Shown in pieces: positions 1 to 8,206 of a DNA stretch of 33,669 nucleotides; position 1 is the stretch's first letter; the number at the start of each line of letters is the position of its first letter. The translations under genes and the position numbers were made by a program. Source of the DNA: Pseudobacteriovorax antillogorgiicola (GTDB lineage Bacteria > Bdellovibrionota_B > Oligoflexia > Oligoflexales > CAIYRB01); assembly GCA_945862295.1 (NCBI GenBank), contig CAMAXT010000023.1, positions 1-33,669 of the forward strand, written 5' to 3'. The notes under the pieces are model-generated. The model ran no database searches. It had not been told where the DNA came from and was given only the letters and a program-made list of their open reading frames with translations.

Positions 1-103
1 TCAATTTGGATGGCCCGCTGAAAAATCTGATTTTACTTCAAAATAGCCGGATTTTAATTCGGATGTAATTCGGGGCAGATCCTTCGCCTGCGGCTCAGGA
101 CAC

Positions 104-143
104 GATTTTGCTGGAAAAGGCTTTAGCCTTTTTCAGCAAAATC
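104..143. repeat. Near-perfect 40-bp palindrome, possible terminator of the PAP2 gene
   Basis: Two 10-base outer arms (GATTTTGCTG and CAGCAAAATC), one G.T pair, then two 8-base inner arms (AAAAGGCT and AGCCTTTT) around a 2-base loop give a 19-pair stem. It lies 37 bases beyond the stop codon of the minus-strand PAP2 gene, so it would fold at the 3' end of that transcript. The T-rich stretches are inside the stem and no separate U-tract follows on either strand. It may therefore be a processing or stability hairpin or a dispersed palindromic element rather than a textbook terminator. I see no gene in the rest of 1-179. Confidence 0.6.
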
Positions 144-179
144 TAGTTATGAGTGCGGGAAAAAATCGCGGCTAGTGTT

Positions 180-902
180 TTACCAAGCGCGCATAATTTT
201 ATGAGTAAATACTTTGCTTTGCTCTTCTAGGCGCAAAAGTTTGCATATCAGTAAAGTTGGCCGGCGAACCAAATATGAAACCATCACACTGCGGTGCATG
301 ACAGCGGCTAAGGCAATGCCTGAAATGACATCCAAAATATGGTGCTGATGGGTCAGGACTGTTGCAAAGACCATCGTAATCGGCCATAGCCAAAGTAGTT
401 TGAAGAGCCATCCGTGGGCGTATTGTTTAAATGCAGCCGATAGAATGCAGGTGTAGGTTACATGCAGCGATGGAACAAGGTTGTAGGTGAGATTCACTGA
501 GTCAGCGACGTTGTATAGCGGCTCCCAGATACTCCGGACCGTGGTAAGTGTATAAGCGGTTTCAGCGGGCAAGATCAAAAAGAATATACCGGCTACTATG
601 GTTGCTAGGACCAGTGTCCACGCCAGTGCCTTGATTCCTTCTTTGTCTCGGATAATAAATTTTGCCAGCAGGAATGCCGGAAAGAGCGATACGTAAATCA
701 AGGTCATTGCCGGCCAACGCGGGATTGCCGTTTCAAATGCAAAATGGACAGGAATACGCAGACTATGGTGGCTCGTTATATAGTCTGCTCCGCCGTAGAC
801 GATAGAGAAAAGAATGCCAATACCTAGTTCAATAAGCATGACGTTAAAGATAAACGGCCATCCAGGGTTGCCGAAAAATTTAGTCGGTTTGAAGACGTGC
901 AA
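180..902 (-). CDS. PAP2-superfamily membrane phosphatase/phosphotransferase
   Basis: A 240-residue multi-pass membrane protein with about six hydrophobic segments. Two motifs of the PAP2 (type 2 phosphatidic acid phosphatase) superfamily are visible: PSLHV at residues 144-148 (the SxH block, His147) and HQHHILDV at 185-192, where a histidine and Asp191 match the last block (HxxxD). The first PAP2 block (KxxxxxxRP) is not recognisable, as in the inositolphosphotransferase/Aur1-like branch. The expected role is hydrolysis or transfer of a phosphate ester on a lipid or polyprenyl substrate at the outer face of the inner membrane. The start is TTG, with AAAGGAG about 12 bases upstream; an internal ATG at residue 22 would remove the first amphipathic stretch. 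It stands alone, and the next gene upstream is divergent. The substrate cannot be read from the sequence. Confidence 0.85.
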   Translation of the reverse strand: MHVFKPTKFFGNPGWPFIFNVMLIELGIGILFSIVYGGADYITSHHSLRIPVHFAFETAIPRWPAMTLIYVSLFPAFLLAKFIIRDKEGIKALAWTLVLATIVAGIFFLILPAETAYTLTTVRSIWEPLYNVADSVNLTYNLVPSLHVTYTCILSAAFKQYAHGWLFKLLWLWPITMVFATVLTHQHHILDVISGIALAAVMHRSVMVSYLVRRPTLLICKLLRLEEQSKVFTHKIMRAW

Positions 903-1440
903 CGAGTGAACTGGCTCCTTTGAGTGTTGGTAGACATCGCTACGAGCAAGAAAATACGAATAAAAATCTTGTTAACGCTAAAACCCCTCATGTCACCTGC
1001 TGACACGAGGTGCAATTCTGAATAATTACATCGCAGTTGTAATTTACTAGGGAACTACCATCAACACTAAGAGGGGCCAGTTCATAACAAGTAAACCATT
1101 TGTAGCGAAGTAGGGCCTGAATATGCGTTTGCCCCCCATGATTACAGCATCAAACACCGCTGACCAGCACTATTTTTAACAGTTACAGGTGATTAATCGT
1201 GTTTAGGCGTATTTAACCCAGTTTTTCGCGTAATTACAGCCGAAATAAAGCATCACTTCCAAGTTTGGCCACATACTTATGAGTCGGTCTTTAGTACAGG
1301 TAATGCTTACTTTTTTTCGGGTTCCTCAAGTCGATCGCGTCAAAACCGAACTTGCATTCTGCCTAGGGCGAGGGACACATTTAGAGGATGTGTAGTGTAG
1401 GAGTCCCGCCTAGTCGTAACAACGGTTAGAGGGGGATTAC
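903..1440. other. 538-base intergenic region between divergent genes
   Basis: No convincing coding frame was found. A hairpin at 986-1010 (CCTC and TGTCA paired with TGACA and GAGG, one mismatch, 5-base loop) reads on the minus strand as a stem followed by GGTTTT, so it could attenuate transcription into the PAP2 gene. The region must hold both divergent promoters, but I could not pick unambiguous -35/-10 pairs. Confidence 0.4.
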
Positions 1441-2496
1441 ATGAAACCGGCCATTATTGGTGCCATCGTTCTTTACATGCAATTGGCATGTAGCACCGAA
1501 GAACCAAGTTTCTCCGAATCAAGAACAAGCAACCGAAACCAAAAGTCTGGCGATGCAAACGCGTCCGGGGCCGACGGTGGTGACGGAGAAATCATTGTCG
1601 GGTCAGCGGGCAGTGGGGATAGTGATGCGAATGGAGAAGATTCCTCCGGCGGTGACTCTGATGGTAATGGTAGTAACGGTGCTACCGATGCGGGTGGCGG
1701 AGCTGACTCAGGTGGTGTTGATGCCGGTGGTGCAGATGCCGGTGGTGCAGATGCCGGTGGTGCCGATGCTGGTGGCGCTGACGCAGGTGATGCTGATGGC
1801 GGCATGGACGGCGGCAATGGCAACGAAGAGATCACTCCAGAACAAGTCATCATGAATTGCGCGAATGGCGTACAAAAAACAAAGATCGTGCAAATCAGTT
1901 TCCCAGCTCGTCAAGACTGCTCTTGGGGGTCTAAACAACCTGACGGCACCGAAGTGCTGTCGGCGAACGGCAACTTGAGTATCAAAGACGGCTGGATCAG
2001 AGCACGAGAAGAACAGTCCGCATCGGTATCAGTACCGGCGAATAGCCTACTCTGTTCAATTGATATGAACTCAAACACCAACACTATTCACTTTGACGAC
2101 TTCTTTGCACTAAGAATCGAAAATTTTGTCGTAGCTGCAAGTAAAGTGTTAGCAAATGCATTAACTACCGATGCTGACGGTCACTATCTTTGGGATTGGG
2201 CAAGAATCAGAGGAAACGGTAGTGCGGGATCAGGAACTCAAATGCAGGACATCGGAAAATACTGCGGTACTGGTGCTTGTTCTGTTCCAGAGCATGACCA
2301 ATCAGGAAACTTCGACGTTGGCTTCGCCCTCGACGGAACCTCAGCAGGCATGAATGCAAAGTTGTTCTCTAAACTTTCAAACCTTAGTGAAATCAAGTTT
2401 ACGACAACTGCTACCGGCGACAACGATGCTCAGGACTGTTACCACTCAGGCGGTTCCTTTGCGGTGACGATGAAGTATGTTGATAAGCCTAATTAA
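1441..2496 (+). CDS. Putative lipoprotein with Gly-Ala-Asp pentapeptide repeats
   Basis: 351 residues of unknown function. The N-terminus has a short basic/hydrophobic signal peptide ending at Cys17 (LYMQLAC), a loose lipobox with Gln at -3, so lipid attachment is likely but not certain. Residues 30-130 are low-complexity, rich in Gly, Ser, Asp and Ala, and include six pentapeptide units of the GGADA type; this acidic linker probably extends the C-terminal domain from the membrane. The C-terminal 220 residues look folded and contain several cysteines (CANG, QDCSWG, KYCGTGACS, DCYHSGG) that may form disulfides in the periplasm or outside the cell. The start is well supported by GAGGGGG seven bases before ATG. 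A long hairpin follows the stop. Such Asp/Gly/Ala-repeat lipoproteins are common in Myxococcota and related groups; no enzymatic motif is visible. Confidence 0.75.
   Translation: MKPAIIGAIVLYMQLACSTEEPSFSESRTSNRNQKSGDANASGADGGDGEIIVGSAGSGDSDANGEDSSGGDSDGNGSNGATDAGGGADSGGVDAGGADAGGADAGGADAGGADAGDADGGMDGGNGNEEITPEQVIMNCANGVQKTKIVQISFPARQDCSWGSKQPDGTEVLSANGNLSIKDGWIRAREEQSASVSVPANSLLCSIDMNSNTNTIHFDDFFALRIENFVVAASKVLANALTTDADGHYLWDWARIRGNGSAGSGTQMQDIGKYCGTGACSVPEHDQSGNFDVGFALDGTSAGMNAKLFSKLSNLSEIKFTTTATGDNDAQDCYHSGGSFAVTMKYVDKPN
1711..1800 (+). repeat. Six tandem 15-bp coding repeats (GGADA units)
   Basis: Six consecutive 15-base units begin at 1711, 1726, 1741, 1756, 1771 and 1786. The units at 1726 and 1741 are identical (GGTGGTGCAGATGCC); the others differ mainly at third codon positions. 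Because 15 is a multiple of three, slippage would change linker length without shifting the frame. Confidence 0.9.
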
Positions 2497-2512
2497 CTGG
2501 TGATCGGTTTGC

Positions 2513-2574
2513 GGGGACAGTTTTCGGTATTTAGTGTTTCGATTTTTGGTTTTAATACCGTTTACTGTTTCCCG
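2513..2574. repeat. Long imperfect inverted repeat, REP/RAYT-like hairpin
   Basis: GGGGACAGT, three T's and CGGTATT pair with AATACCG, three T's and ACTGT plus TTCCC around a loop of about 22 bases. This gives two perfectly paired blocks (7 and 5 base pairs) and a GC clamp separated by symmetric T-T internal loops. It starts 17 bases after the lipoprotein stop, so it may act as its terminator. The GGGGACAGT end resembles the ends of palindromic elements carried with REP-associated tyrosine transposases (from memory, unverified). No transposase gene is nearby, so if it is such an element it is a solo copy. Confidence 0.5.
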
Positions 2575-2750
2575 GCTCACCCTCAGTTAAATCAGCCTTT
2601 TACCTTCCATGCCAATCCCCCTCTATTAAAATAAACAAGATTTTCAATAATATTCTTTAAAATAAATTAGAAATACTATAGAAAATACCTTACTTTATAT
2701 TATATGCGTGTTATTTATTTATATAAACCTTCTAATGCCTGGTTATATTG

Positions 2751-3476
2751 ATGAAAATCACCGCCTCCGCACTGACCAAAACCGGATTTTTTCCATTTGA
2801 AGTCACAAACATATGCCTGGAGAATTTGGCACCAGCTTCCGAGTGGATCGAGTTAGAATCTGGCCAAGAGATTGTCGAGTTGGGCGATTCGTCCGATCGA
2901 CTCTTTGTCAGCTGTTCAGGAACGGCGTCGGAAGAAATTCTCAACCCAAAAACAAATCAATTTAGCTCCTACCGGACTGTCCTGGCAGGGGACCTTATCG
3001 GCCTCTTCAATAACACGAAGTCTGTTTCTATCTGTGCGACCAGCAAATGGACTGGCATAGCTTTTCCGAAGGTCGCGTTCTTTAAAATCGCTGCATGCTA
3101 CCCACTTCTTCAGCATAAGCTGAATGAGCACTGTGTTCGCGATAATCGAAAAATCTATGTGGCAAAATTTCTCCGCAATTTATTCGGCCAATTTTCGCAA
3201 GAGCGTTTTGATCGGGCAGAAGAAGGCGTCATCTGGAAGACTCTAGAAGCTGGTGAAGAGTTGAAGGGTGGAGACGAGTACTTTTGCATGGTGCATGGAC
3301 GCCTAAATTTAGTCGCAGCAGATGGTAGTGTCTTAAAGGAGCTTGCACCTGGCCAGCTTATTTATAGAATTCGTCTCATGGCTGACTACCTGGGGTCTAA
3401 GATTGTCTCACAGAGAGATCTCTATGATCAATTTTGGCTTGAAAAACGCCAAGCGCGCAGAAAAACTTGGCTATGA
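2751..3476 (+). CDS. Cyclic-nucleotide-binding-fold protein, probably two cNMP-like domains
   Basis: 241 residues from the ATG at 2751 (a TTG lies one codon earlier; neither has a clear Shine-Dalgarno site). Residues 10-115 have the spacing of a cNMP-binding beta-roll: a helix, then LESGQEIVELGDSSDRLFV, a Gly-turn strand (CSGTA) and VLAGDLIGLF. Residues 155-215 look like a second, shorter roll (LEAGEELKGGDEYFCMV, HGRL, ADGSVLKELAPGQLI), similar to those of patatin-like or Crp/FNR-type proteins. The phosphate-binding cassette (GExxxL...RxAxV) is not conserved in either, so nucleotide binding is doubtful. No helix-turn-helix or catalytic domain follows. It sits downstream of a very AT-rich 150-base stretch and ends convergently to nnr. 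Confidence 0.6.
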   Translation: MKITASALTKTGFFPFEVTNICLENLAPASEWIELESGQEIVELGDSSDRLFVSCSGTASEEILNPKTNQFSSYRTVLAGDLIGLFNNTKSVSICATSKWTGIAFPKVAFFKIAACYPLLQHKLNEHCVRDNRKIYVAKFLRNLFGQFSQERFDRAEEGVIWKTLEAGEELKGGDEYFCMVHGRLNLVAADGSVLKELAPGQLIYRIRLMADYLGSKIVSQRDLYDQFWLEKRQARRKTWL

Positions 3477-3548
3477 TCATTGCAAACCGATTCTTAAAGA
3501 TTGGTGGCGGACTAGATCGCCGAATCAACGAGTGCTGCAATAGGTGAA

Positions 3549-5192
3549 TCAGTCATCATCCTCATCGCCCTCGTCATCGTCTTCATCTTCGGACAATAAG
3601 TCAGGCACATTGCCAATGTAATTGATGATGTCTGTAGCTAGCACCGCATCTTCACCCATATCGTCAGCCGCGATCTCGGCAGCCCAAGCGAGTACAGTAT
3701 ACCCTCGGAGTATCGACTGAACGGCTCCCACACCCATGGCACCATGGGCGCCAACGATCCCAGCTAAAACATCGCCAGATCCGGCTCGAGCGAGAGCCTT
3801 TGTACCTTCGTCGAGAACAAACGCCGGAACTTTTGGGTTTCCAGACATGACGACTGGCGCAGCGTTTTTAAAAGTTAGAACAACACCGAGCTTTTCAGCC
3901 AACTGCAGGCCTTTTTTAATCCCGCTAGGAGTGAGCGGCACAAAGTCAAATTCTGGACCAAGCTTGCGCCACTCTCCAGGGTGGGGCAAGGCGATCCAAC
4001 GCTCGGGGTCGGTCTCGGTGTCAGCTAGTAATGTTGAAATCGATTGGGTAGCTCCGGCGTCCAGTACCACCAGGCCTTCTTTTTCGTCGACAAAGTCATT
4101 GAGGACAGCGAGGGTTTCCACATCAAGGGGATTGCTCGTGCAACCTGGTCCGGCAACTACAGCTTTAACTTTTCTATTCTCAAGAAAATTTTCTAGTTTG
4201 ATCGGATTGAGGCGGTCGCCGTCAAAGAGTGGTTCAAAAACAATTTCAGGTGGAACGTCGCCGCGTAGTGAATCGTGCGCTGACTGCGGCATCGCAATCG
4301 TTACCCAACCCGCACCAGATCTAAGCGCTGCCATGGCGGTTAAAATAGGAGCTCCAGTTTTGCCACTCGAGCCGCCGATAACAAGGACGTGGCCGCGGTC
4401 AAATTTGTGGGCACTGCGCGCGAGTGGTTTCCAAGGATCGTCAGCAATTAGTTCTTCGGCTTCTGGGAGAACAAGCAGCGGTCGATGAACGCCGAGAGCA
4501 GCATCTTGGGCGCTGCGGGGGAAACCAATATCAAGTGGAATGACCACACCACAATGGTCTCTCGCTGGCGAGAGAATTTGTGCAGGCTTATAATGTCCAA
4601 AGGTGAACGTCATGTCAGCTTCGAGCGGGATATCTTGGCTTTCACCTGAATCGACATCCATACCGCTTGGGATATCAATAGCGAATACGCCGCTAGATTC
4701 GACGACTGCTGCTTCAGAAAGGGCGACGAATGGCAAATCGTCTTCGTCAAAAGTGCCAGTAAAGCCAATGCCGCAAACACCGTCGATGACGACAGGATCT
4801 TCGCCTTCAAACCGTCTTAGACAGCCTGGTTTATAAGCGCTAAATGGAATGCCGCAAGCTCCGAGGATTTTGCACTGCTTATTAAACAAGTCCGATTTTT
4901 TCGCGGAATCTTTTTTTCCAACAGTAAATATATGAACATCGCACCCTGCTTCTGCCAAACATCTAGCAACGACGAGGGCGTCTCCACCATTGTTGCCGTA
5001 GCCTGCAAGAATAATAAATGGCACATCTTCGGGATCACTATCTAAGATAAAGCGAGCAACGGCGCGACCCGCATTCTCCATGAGAACATCTGGAGAGATA
5101 TAGAATTGGGCCGTAGTTAAACGGTCAATAGTTTGCGCGAATGACCGGTCCCAAAGATAGTCGCCGATGATACGAAGATGTTTTTCAGTCAT
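3549..5192 (-). CDS. nnr: Bifunctional NAD(P)H-hydrate epimerase / ADP-dependent NAD(P)H-hydrate dehydratase
   Basis: 547 residues, close to the usual length for the fused enzyme. It repairs hydrated NADH/NADPH: the N-terminal YjeF_N domain interconverts the R and S epimers and the C-terminal ribokinase-like domain dehydrates the S form using ADP. Epimerase signatures: MENAGR at 38-43, GYGNNGGDA at 64-72, DGVCGIGFTG at 137-146, AIDIPSGMD at 171-179. Dehydratase signatures: VIGGSSGKTGAP at 271-282, GPG at 348-350, LPHPGE at 402-407 and AGSGDVLAGIV at 470-480. Asp473 in the last motif is the expected catalytic base. An unusual, almost purely Asp/Glu tail covers the last 17 residues. The start codon shares one base with the stop of the upstream 98-residue gene (TAATG), so translation is probably coupled. 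Last gene of a minus-strand operon of four. Confidence 0.95.
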   Translation of the reverse strand: MTEKHLRIIGDYLWDRSFAQTIDRLTTAQFYISPDVLMENAGRAVARFILDSDPEDVPFIILAGYGNNGGDALVVARCLAEAGCDVHIFTVGKKDSAKKSDLFNKQCKILGACGIPFSAYKPGCLRRFEGEDPVVIDGVCGIGFTGTFDEDDLPFVALSEAAVVESSGVFAIDIPSGMDVDSGESQDIPLEADMTFTFGHYKPAQILSPARDHCGVVIPLDIGFPRSAQDAALGVHRPLLVLPEAEELIADDPWKPLARSAHKFDRGHVLVIGGSSGKTGAPILTAMAALRSGAGWVTIAMPQSAHDSLRGDVPPEIVFEPLFDGDRLNPIKLENFLENRKVKAVVAGPGCTSNPLDVETLAVLNDFVDEKEGLVVLDAGATQSISTLLADTETDPERWIALPHPGEWRKLGPEFDFVPLTPSGIKKGLQLAEKLGVVLTFKNAAPVVMSGNPKVPAFVLDEGTKALARAGSGDVLAGIVGAHGAMGVGAVQSILRGYTVLAWAAEIAADDMGEDAVLATDIINYIGNVPDLLSEDEDDDEGDEDDD

Positions 5193-5488
5193 TAAGAAAT
5201 TTTCCCGCCGGCTTGCTCGATTACAGCCATGATTTTTTTCGTTACTTCGTCTTTGAACGCCTTGTGGGTAAAGGCGATCTTCTCGCTCGTTAGTTTGTAG
5301 GAAATTCCAGTTGCTGCGGGACTTTCAGCGAAGGTCAGTGTAGACGTTCCTAGTTTTGAAATGACGACTTCAAGAGCACCGGTTTTTAAATTGAATGTCA
5401 CAAGTTCCGCAAGTTTGCGTCCACCCATTGCTTCGTGAATGGAAGCGAGGATTTTGTTGCGGTCTTTTTCTTTAAACTCAATGTTCAT
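5192..5488 (-). CDS. Conserved-looking small protein of unknown function (98 aa)
   Basis: 98 residues, no signal peptide or membrane segment, so cytoplasmic. The predicted fold alternates helix (residues 5-35) and strands (VTFNLKTGALEVVISKLGTSTLTF, GISYKLTSEKIAFTH) with a final amphipathic helix (AFKDEVTKKIMAVIEQAGG). The start is well supported by AGGATGAGAG just before ATG. The gene overlaps the nnr start by one base and follows the 170-residue gene after 33 bases, so all are probably co-transcribed. I do not recognise the family. Coupling to nnr suggests a housekeeping partner, but that is only context. Confidence 0.7.
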   Translation of the reverse strand: MNIEFKEKDRNKILASIHEAMGGRKLAELVTFNLKTGALEVVISKLGTSTLTFAESPAATGISYKLTSEKIAFTHKAFKDEVTKKIMAVIEQAGGKIS

Positions 5489-5521
5489 CTCTCATCCTTT
5501 TCTATGTGAAAGCCGAAGGCT

Positions 5522-6034
5522 TTACCTGACGTACTCTTCAGGTTTTGGTTTATCTAGTTCGCCGCTTTCGTGCGCTTGCTTGACAAGTTCCTCAAGAACT
5601 CTCTTAACGATCATGTCTGGTCCCATCATCGGCGCCTGGTCTGGTTGCCAGACAAGGCTGCCAAAGACGTCGACCTGCGGCCGTATGTTATATGCTCTAA
5701 CAAGGATTTTTTGAAAGCCCTGTAAACTGGTTAAATTAAAGGCAAGCATATCATTTTCAAGTTTGAGGCTGGCGTGGGTGCTTCCGAGCATGAAAATGAC
5801 GCCGCCGACTTTTTCTGGCGTTTGGCCGAGGGGCAAAACATGCAATTTTACCGCGGATTTACTGTAAAGATTGTAGATTTCTGCGACGTCCAATGCTTCT
5901 TGTAGGAGCAGGAACGTTGAATCGACAATCCGGGTACGCATCAACTGGCGAACTTGCTCGGGCTCCTGATGCTCCCATTTGCCCTGCTTCCAAGTCGCTG
6001 CGGCGATGTTTTTTATCCATTCCTTGTCAGCCAT
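5522..6034 (-). CDS. Protein of unknown function (170 aa)
   Basis: 170 residues without signal peptide or membrane helices. It has mixed alpha/beta character: an N-terminal helical part (NIAAATWKQGKWEHQEPEQV, then RTRIVDSTFLLLQEALDVAE) and a beta-rich centre (SAVKLHVLPLG, VGGVIFMLGSTHASLKLENDMLAFNLTS). The C-terminus is a charged helix ending in a Lys/Pro/Glu tail. GAGGAACAC precedes the ATG. Fifteen bases separate it from the stop of the TPR/beta-barrel gene, supporting one operon. The family is not recognised and no catalytic motif is seen. Confidence 0.7.
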   Translation of the reverse strand: MADKEWIKNIAAATWKQGKWEHQEPEQVRQLMRTRIVDSTFLLLQEALDVAEIYNLYSKSAVKLHVLPLGQTPEKVGGVIFMLGSTHASLKLENDMLAFNLTSLQGFQKILVRAYNIRPQVDVFGSLVWQPDQAPMMGPDMIVKRVLEELVKQAHESGELDKPKPEEYVR

Positions 6035-6049
6035 GTGTTCCTCAATTTA

Positions 6050-7807
6050 TTAGTAGAACATGTTGATAGCGATCCAAGCGTTGAATTGCTCGATATAATC
6101 AGGAACATTGCGTTCAAAAACATCTTTGGCATCGGCGTTTTCTTGTTCCCAATAGGTTTTCACAAACAACTGCTCAAGAGACAGCGTGAACCACGGCACC
6201 GGTGACGCACTGGCTGTGATCTTGGTCGTCACTTCACGGCCATTTGCAGAAAGTTGACCGTAGGTCGGGATGCTATAAAAAATATAATTGCCGAGATTTG
6301 CGTAACTACCGAGGACGGAAATTTCGCTGCCATAAGGCAGAATCTGAGTCACTGCCAGATCGAAGTTTGTCCGGGTATCAGGACCGATAATTTTTAACTC
6401 ATCTATGAGATAGTCAAACATCTCGTGGCGAACAGTTAATTTACCGATAAGATCTTTGATCAGGTCGCCGCTGATTGAAGCAGCTGCTCCAGTTTTGGAG
6501 GTGGTCGGCCTGGTCTCACTATCGACGGTCTCAGAATAAAACCCTTTTGTGCTCCATTTGTAGAGCGGCAATGTGCCCGTCAGTAATCCATACCCGGAGC
6601 GGTAGCCGGTGCGTGAGCCACGCTCAAATTCAGGGTAGGTGAAACCAATATCACCGCCTAATGCGAGCCAAGTGTTTTCTGGTAGCGGGATTTCTACGAA
6701 CGGTTCGACCGTAAAAATGCCGGATTTATAATCCGTAGTGCCGAGATCATCTTGGGATAGGCGCGCGAGATCTTCGTTGGATTCATCGATAAGAATCCGC
6801 TGCTTTTCACCTTTTCTGATACGGTCCTCGGCGATGAGAGCAAGTTGCAGTCCAACGGCGGTGACACGCTCTTTTCCGGCATTGAAAGGTACTGGAAGGA
6901 TCACGCCTGACTTCACTTCAACACTTGCAACCTTGGTGTCATAAGACGTTTCTTCAAGACCATGTTTATCGATGTATTGATGTTCGATATTATATTTGGC
7001 TTTTGCTGATCTCGTTATGGCTTTGCTGCCAGTGTGCACCCATTTATTGTCAACCACAGGCTCTGGCTTAGGATCTTTTTTACCACCGACTGGGTTCTGA
7101 TCCTTTAAATTTTGCCGCTCGTTGTCGCGTTCTTTTGCGAGCGTTGTTTTTTGCTGTAGAAGCCTTAGTGCTTGGACGTGCTTGATGTATAGTGAGCGAC
7201 TTTTGGCTAATTTATCGGGCAGAACGACCGCTTTTTCTAGCATGTCTTCTGCTTCTTCATATTTTTTTAGTTTGATTGCACAGATGGCGCCATAATAGTT
7301 TGCCAGATCGAAGAGGGCATGGCCTTTCGGCACGCGCTGAAAACCGTAGAGCGCGCCTTCCCAAGTCTTATTCGTATAAAATGACCAGCCGTATTCATAG
7401 GCTGTTTCTGGATCGAGGTCCTGGGGATTGATCTTTGCAAAAACACCGTAGGCATCTTTAATACGGTCTAAACGGTAAAGAGTTTTTGCTAGCTGTAGTG
7501 TTGACGGCTCGTGGCCAGGATATTTTCTAAGAAGTGCGTCGTAAGCCTGGAGCGCCTGATTAAATTTTCCTGCTTCGTAATATTCTTGACCAACTTGGAA
7601 CATACCTCGAACACCAGGAAGCCGGTTTTTATTCGCGTTCGGCTTCGGTGGTTGATGTGGTTTCACTGACGGGTGTTGAGCTGGTTTTTTTTGGGGAGCT
7701 TTTTTGGCCGCTGCTGGAGGCGCTTTGGTATTTGCTTGAGCGGATACAACTGGCGCAGTTATTACCAACGCAGTCGATATGGCTAGTTTGCATAGGCCTT
7801 GCAGCAT
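6050..7807 (-). CDS. Exported TPR protein with C-terminal outer-membrane beta-barrel-like domain
   Basis: About 585 residues from the ATG at 7807 (a GTG seven codons upstream, at 7828, is also possible; GGAG lies 13 bases before the ATG). A signal peptide ends at VVSAQA, followed by an Ala/Lys/Pro-rich linker. TPR-like helical repeats follow (MFQVGQEYYEAGKFNQALQA, a second with LDRIKDAYGVF, a third with LKKYEEAEDML). After a charged linker the last 290 residues are alternating short strands with Gly/aromatic turns and end in the aromatic residues FY, typical of beta-barrels recognised by the BAM complex. The likely role is an outer-membrane porin or assembly factor whose TPR domain faces the periplasm. 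First gene of the operon leading to nnr. No exact family is recognised. Confidence 0.7.
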   Translation of the reverse strand: MLQGLCKLAISTALVITAPVVSAQANTKAPPAAAKKAPQKKPAQHPSVKPHQPPKPNANKNRLPGVRGMFQVGQEYYEAGKFNQALQAYDALLRKYPGHEPSTLQLAKTLYRLDRIKDAYGVFAKINPQDLDPETAYEYGWSFYTNKTWEGALYGFQRVPKGHALFDLANYYGAICAIKLKKYEEAEDMLEKAVVLPDKLAKSRSLYIKHVQALRLLQQKTTLAKERDNERQNLKDQNPVGGKKDPKPEPVVDNKWVHTGSKAITRSAKAKYNIEHQYIDKHGLEETSYDTKVASVEVKSGVILPVPFNAGKERVTAVGLQLALIAEDRIRKGEKQRILIDESNEDLARLSQDDLGTTDYKSGIFTVEPFVEIPLPENTWLALGGDIGFTYPEFERGSRTGYRSGYGLLTGTLPLYKWSTKGFYSETVDSETRPTTSKTGAAASISGDLIKDLIGKLTVRHEMFDYLIDELKIIGPDTRTNFDLAVTQILPYGSEISVLGSYANLGNYIFYSIPTYGQLSANGREVTTKITASASPVPWFTLSLEQLFVKTYWEQENADAKDVFERNVPDYIEQFNAWIAINMFY

Positions 7808-8083
7808 AGAAAATAGAACTCCGGGCACCCTAGGGATGCTTTTGTCGATTAATGAATTTTCTTGAAATTCACTGCTATTTTATCTGGATGGGGATAAAAA
7901 CGGAAGACTCGATTCGAGCCAGAAGGACGAAAAGCCGAGAACTATCGGCCATTCGATCTCGCTTAAAATGGTAAGTGTAAATTGCCGCGGTGATTCTGTA
8001 ACGCCTATTCTTAATTACAGCGACAAAGATCTCGATTTAGACGACCATCGATTTAGGCTACTAAATTTTCAGAGGAGATTCCC

Positions 8084-8206
8084 ATGGGTGATAAAAATCC
8101 AAAGTCGAAACAAAAAGATCAAAAGCGCAAGGACGGCAAAGTCGAAGACGCCGCCAAAAAAGTCCAGGCAGCGAAAGACGCTAAGTCAAAAGATACTAAA
8201 AAATAG
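8084..8206 (+). CDS. Small lysine-rich protein (40 aa)
   Basis: A 40-codon ORF, ATG at 8084 and TAG at 8204-8206, preceded by a strong AGAGGAGA eight bases upstream. The peptide begins MGDKNPKSKQKDQKRKDGK and continues with Ala/Lys/Asp repeats; about 16 of 40 residues are lysine, with no hydrophobic core, so it should be disordered. From memory, short proteins beginning MGDK(S/N)PKSxxK are widespread hypothetical proteins in several phyla; I could not check this. The strong ribosome site and clean coding composition argue that it is real. The 255 bases upstream (7829-8083) hold no other recognisable gene. A larger ORF through the same bases in another frame is a shadow. Confidence 0.7.
   Translation: MGDKNPKSKQKDQKRKDGKVEDAAKKVQAAKDAKSKDTKK

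Noticed and set aside
1711-1800. CRISPR array
   Set aside because: Units are 15 bp, contiguous without spacers, and in frame within a coding sequence.
1473-1853. Pro/Ser/Ala-rich minus-strand ORF
   Set aside because: It is the antisense shadow of the lipoprotein's Gly/Asp/Ala repeat.
3343-3543. Frameshifted continuation of the cNMP-fold protein
   Set aside because: The annotated frame keeps beta-roll spacing (LAPGQLI then a charged helix) to its stop; the alternative frame has no recognisable continuation.
3736-4488. 250-residue plus-strand ORF inside nnr
   Set aside because: Antisense shadow; Ser/Arg/Pro-biased, while nnr on the other strand has all family motifs.
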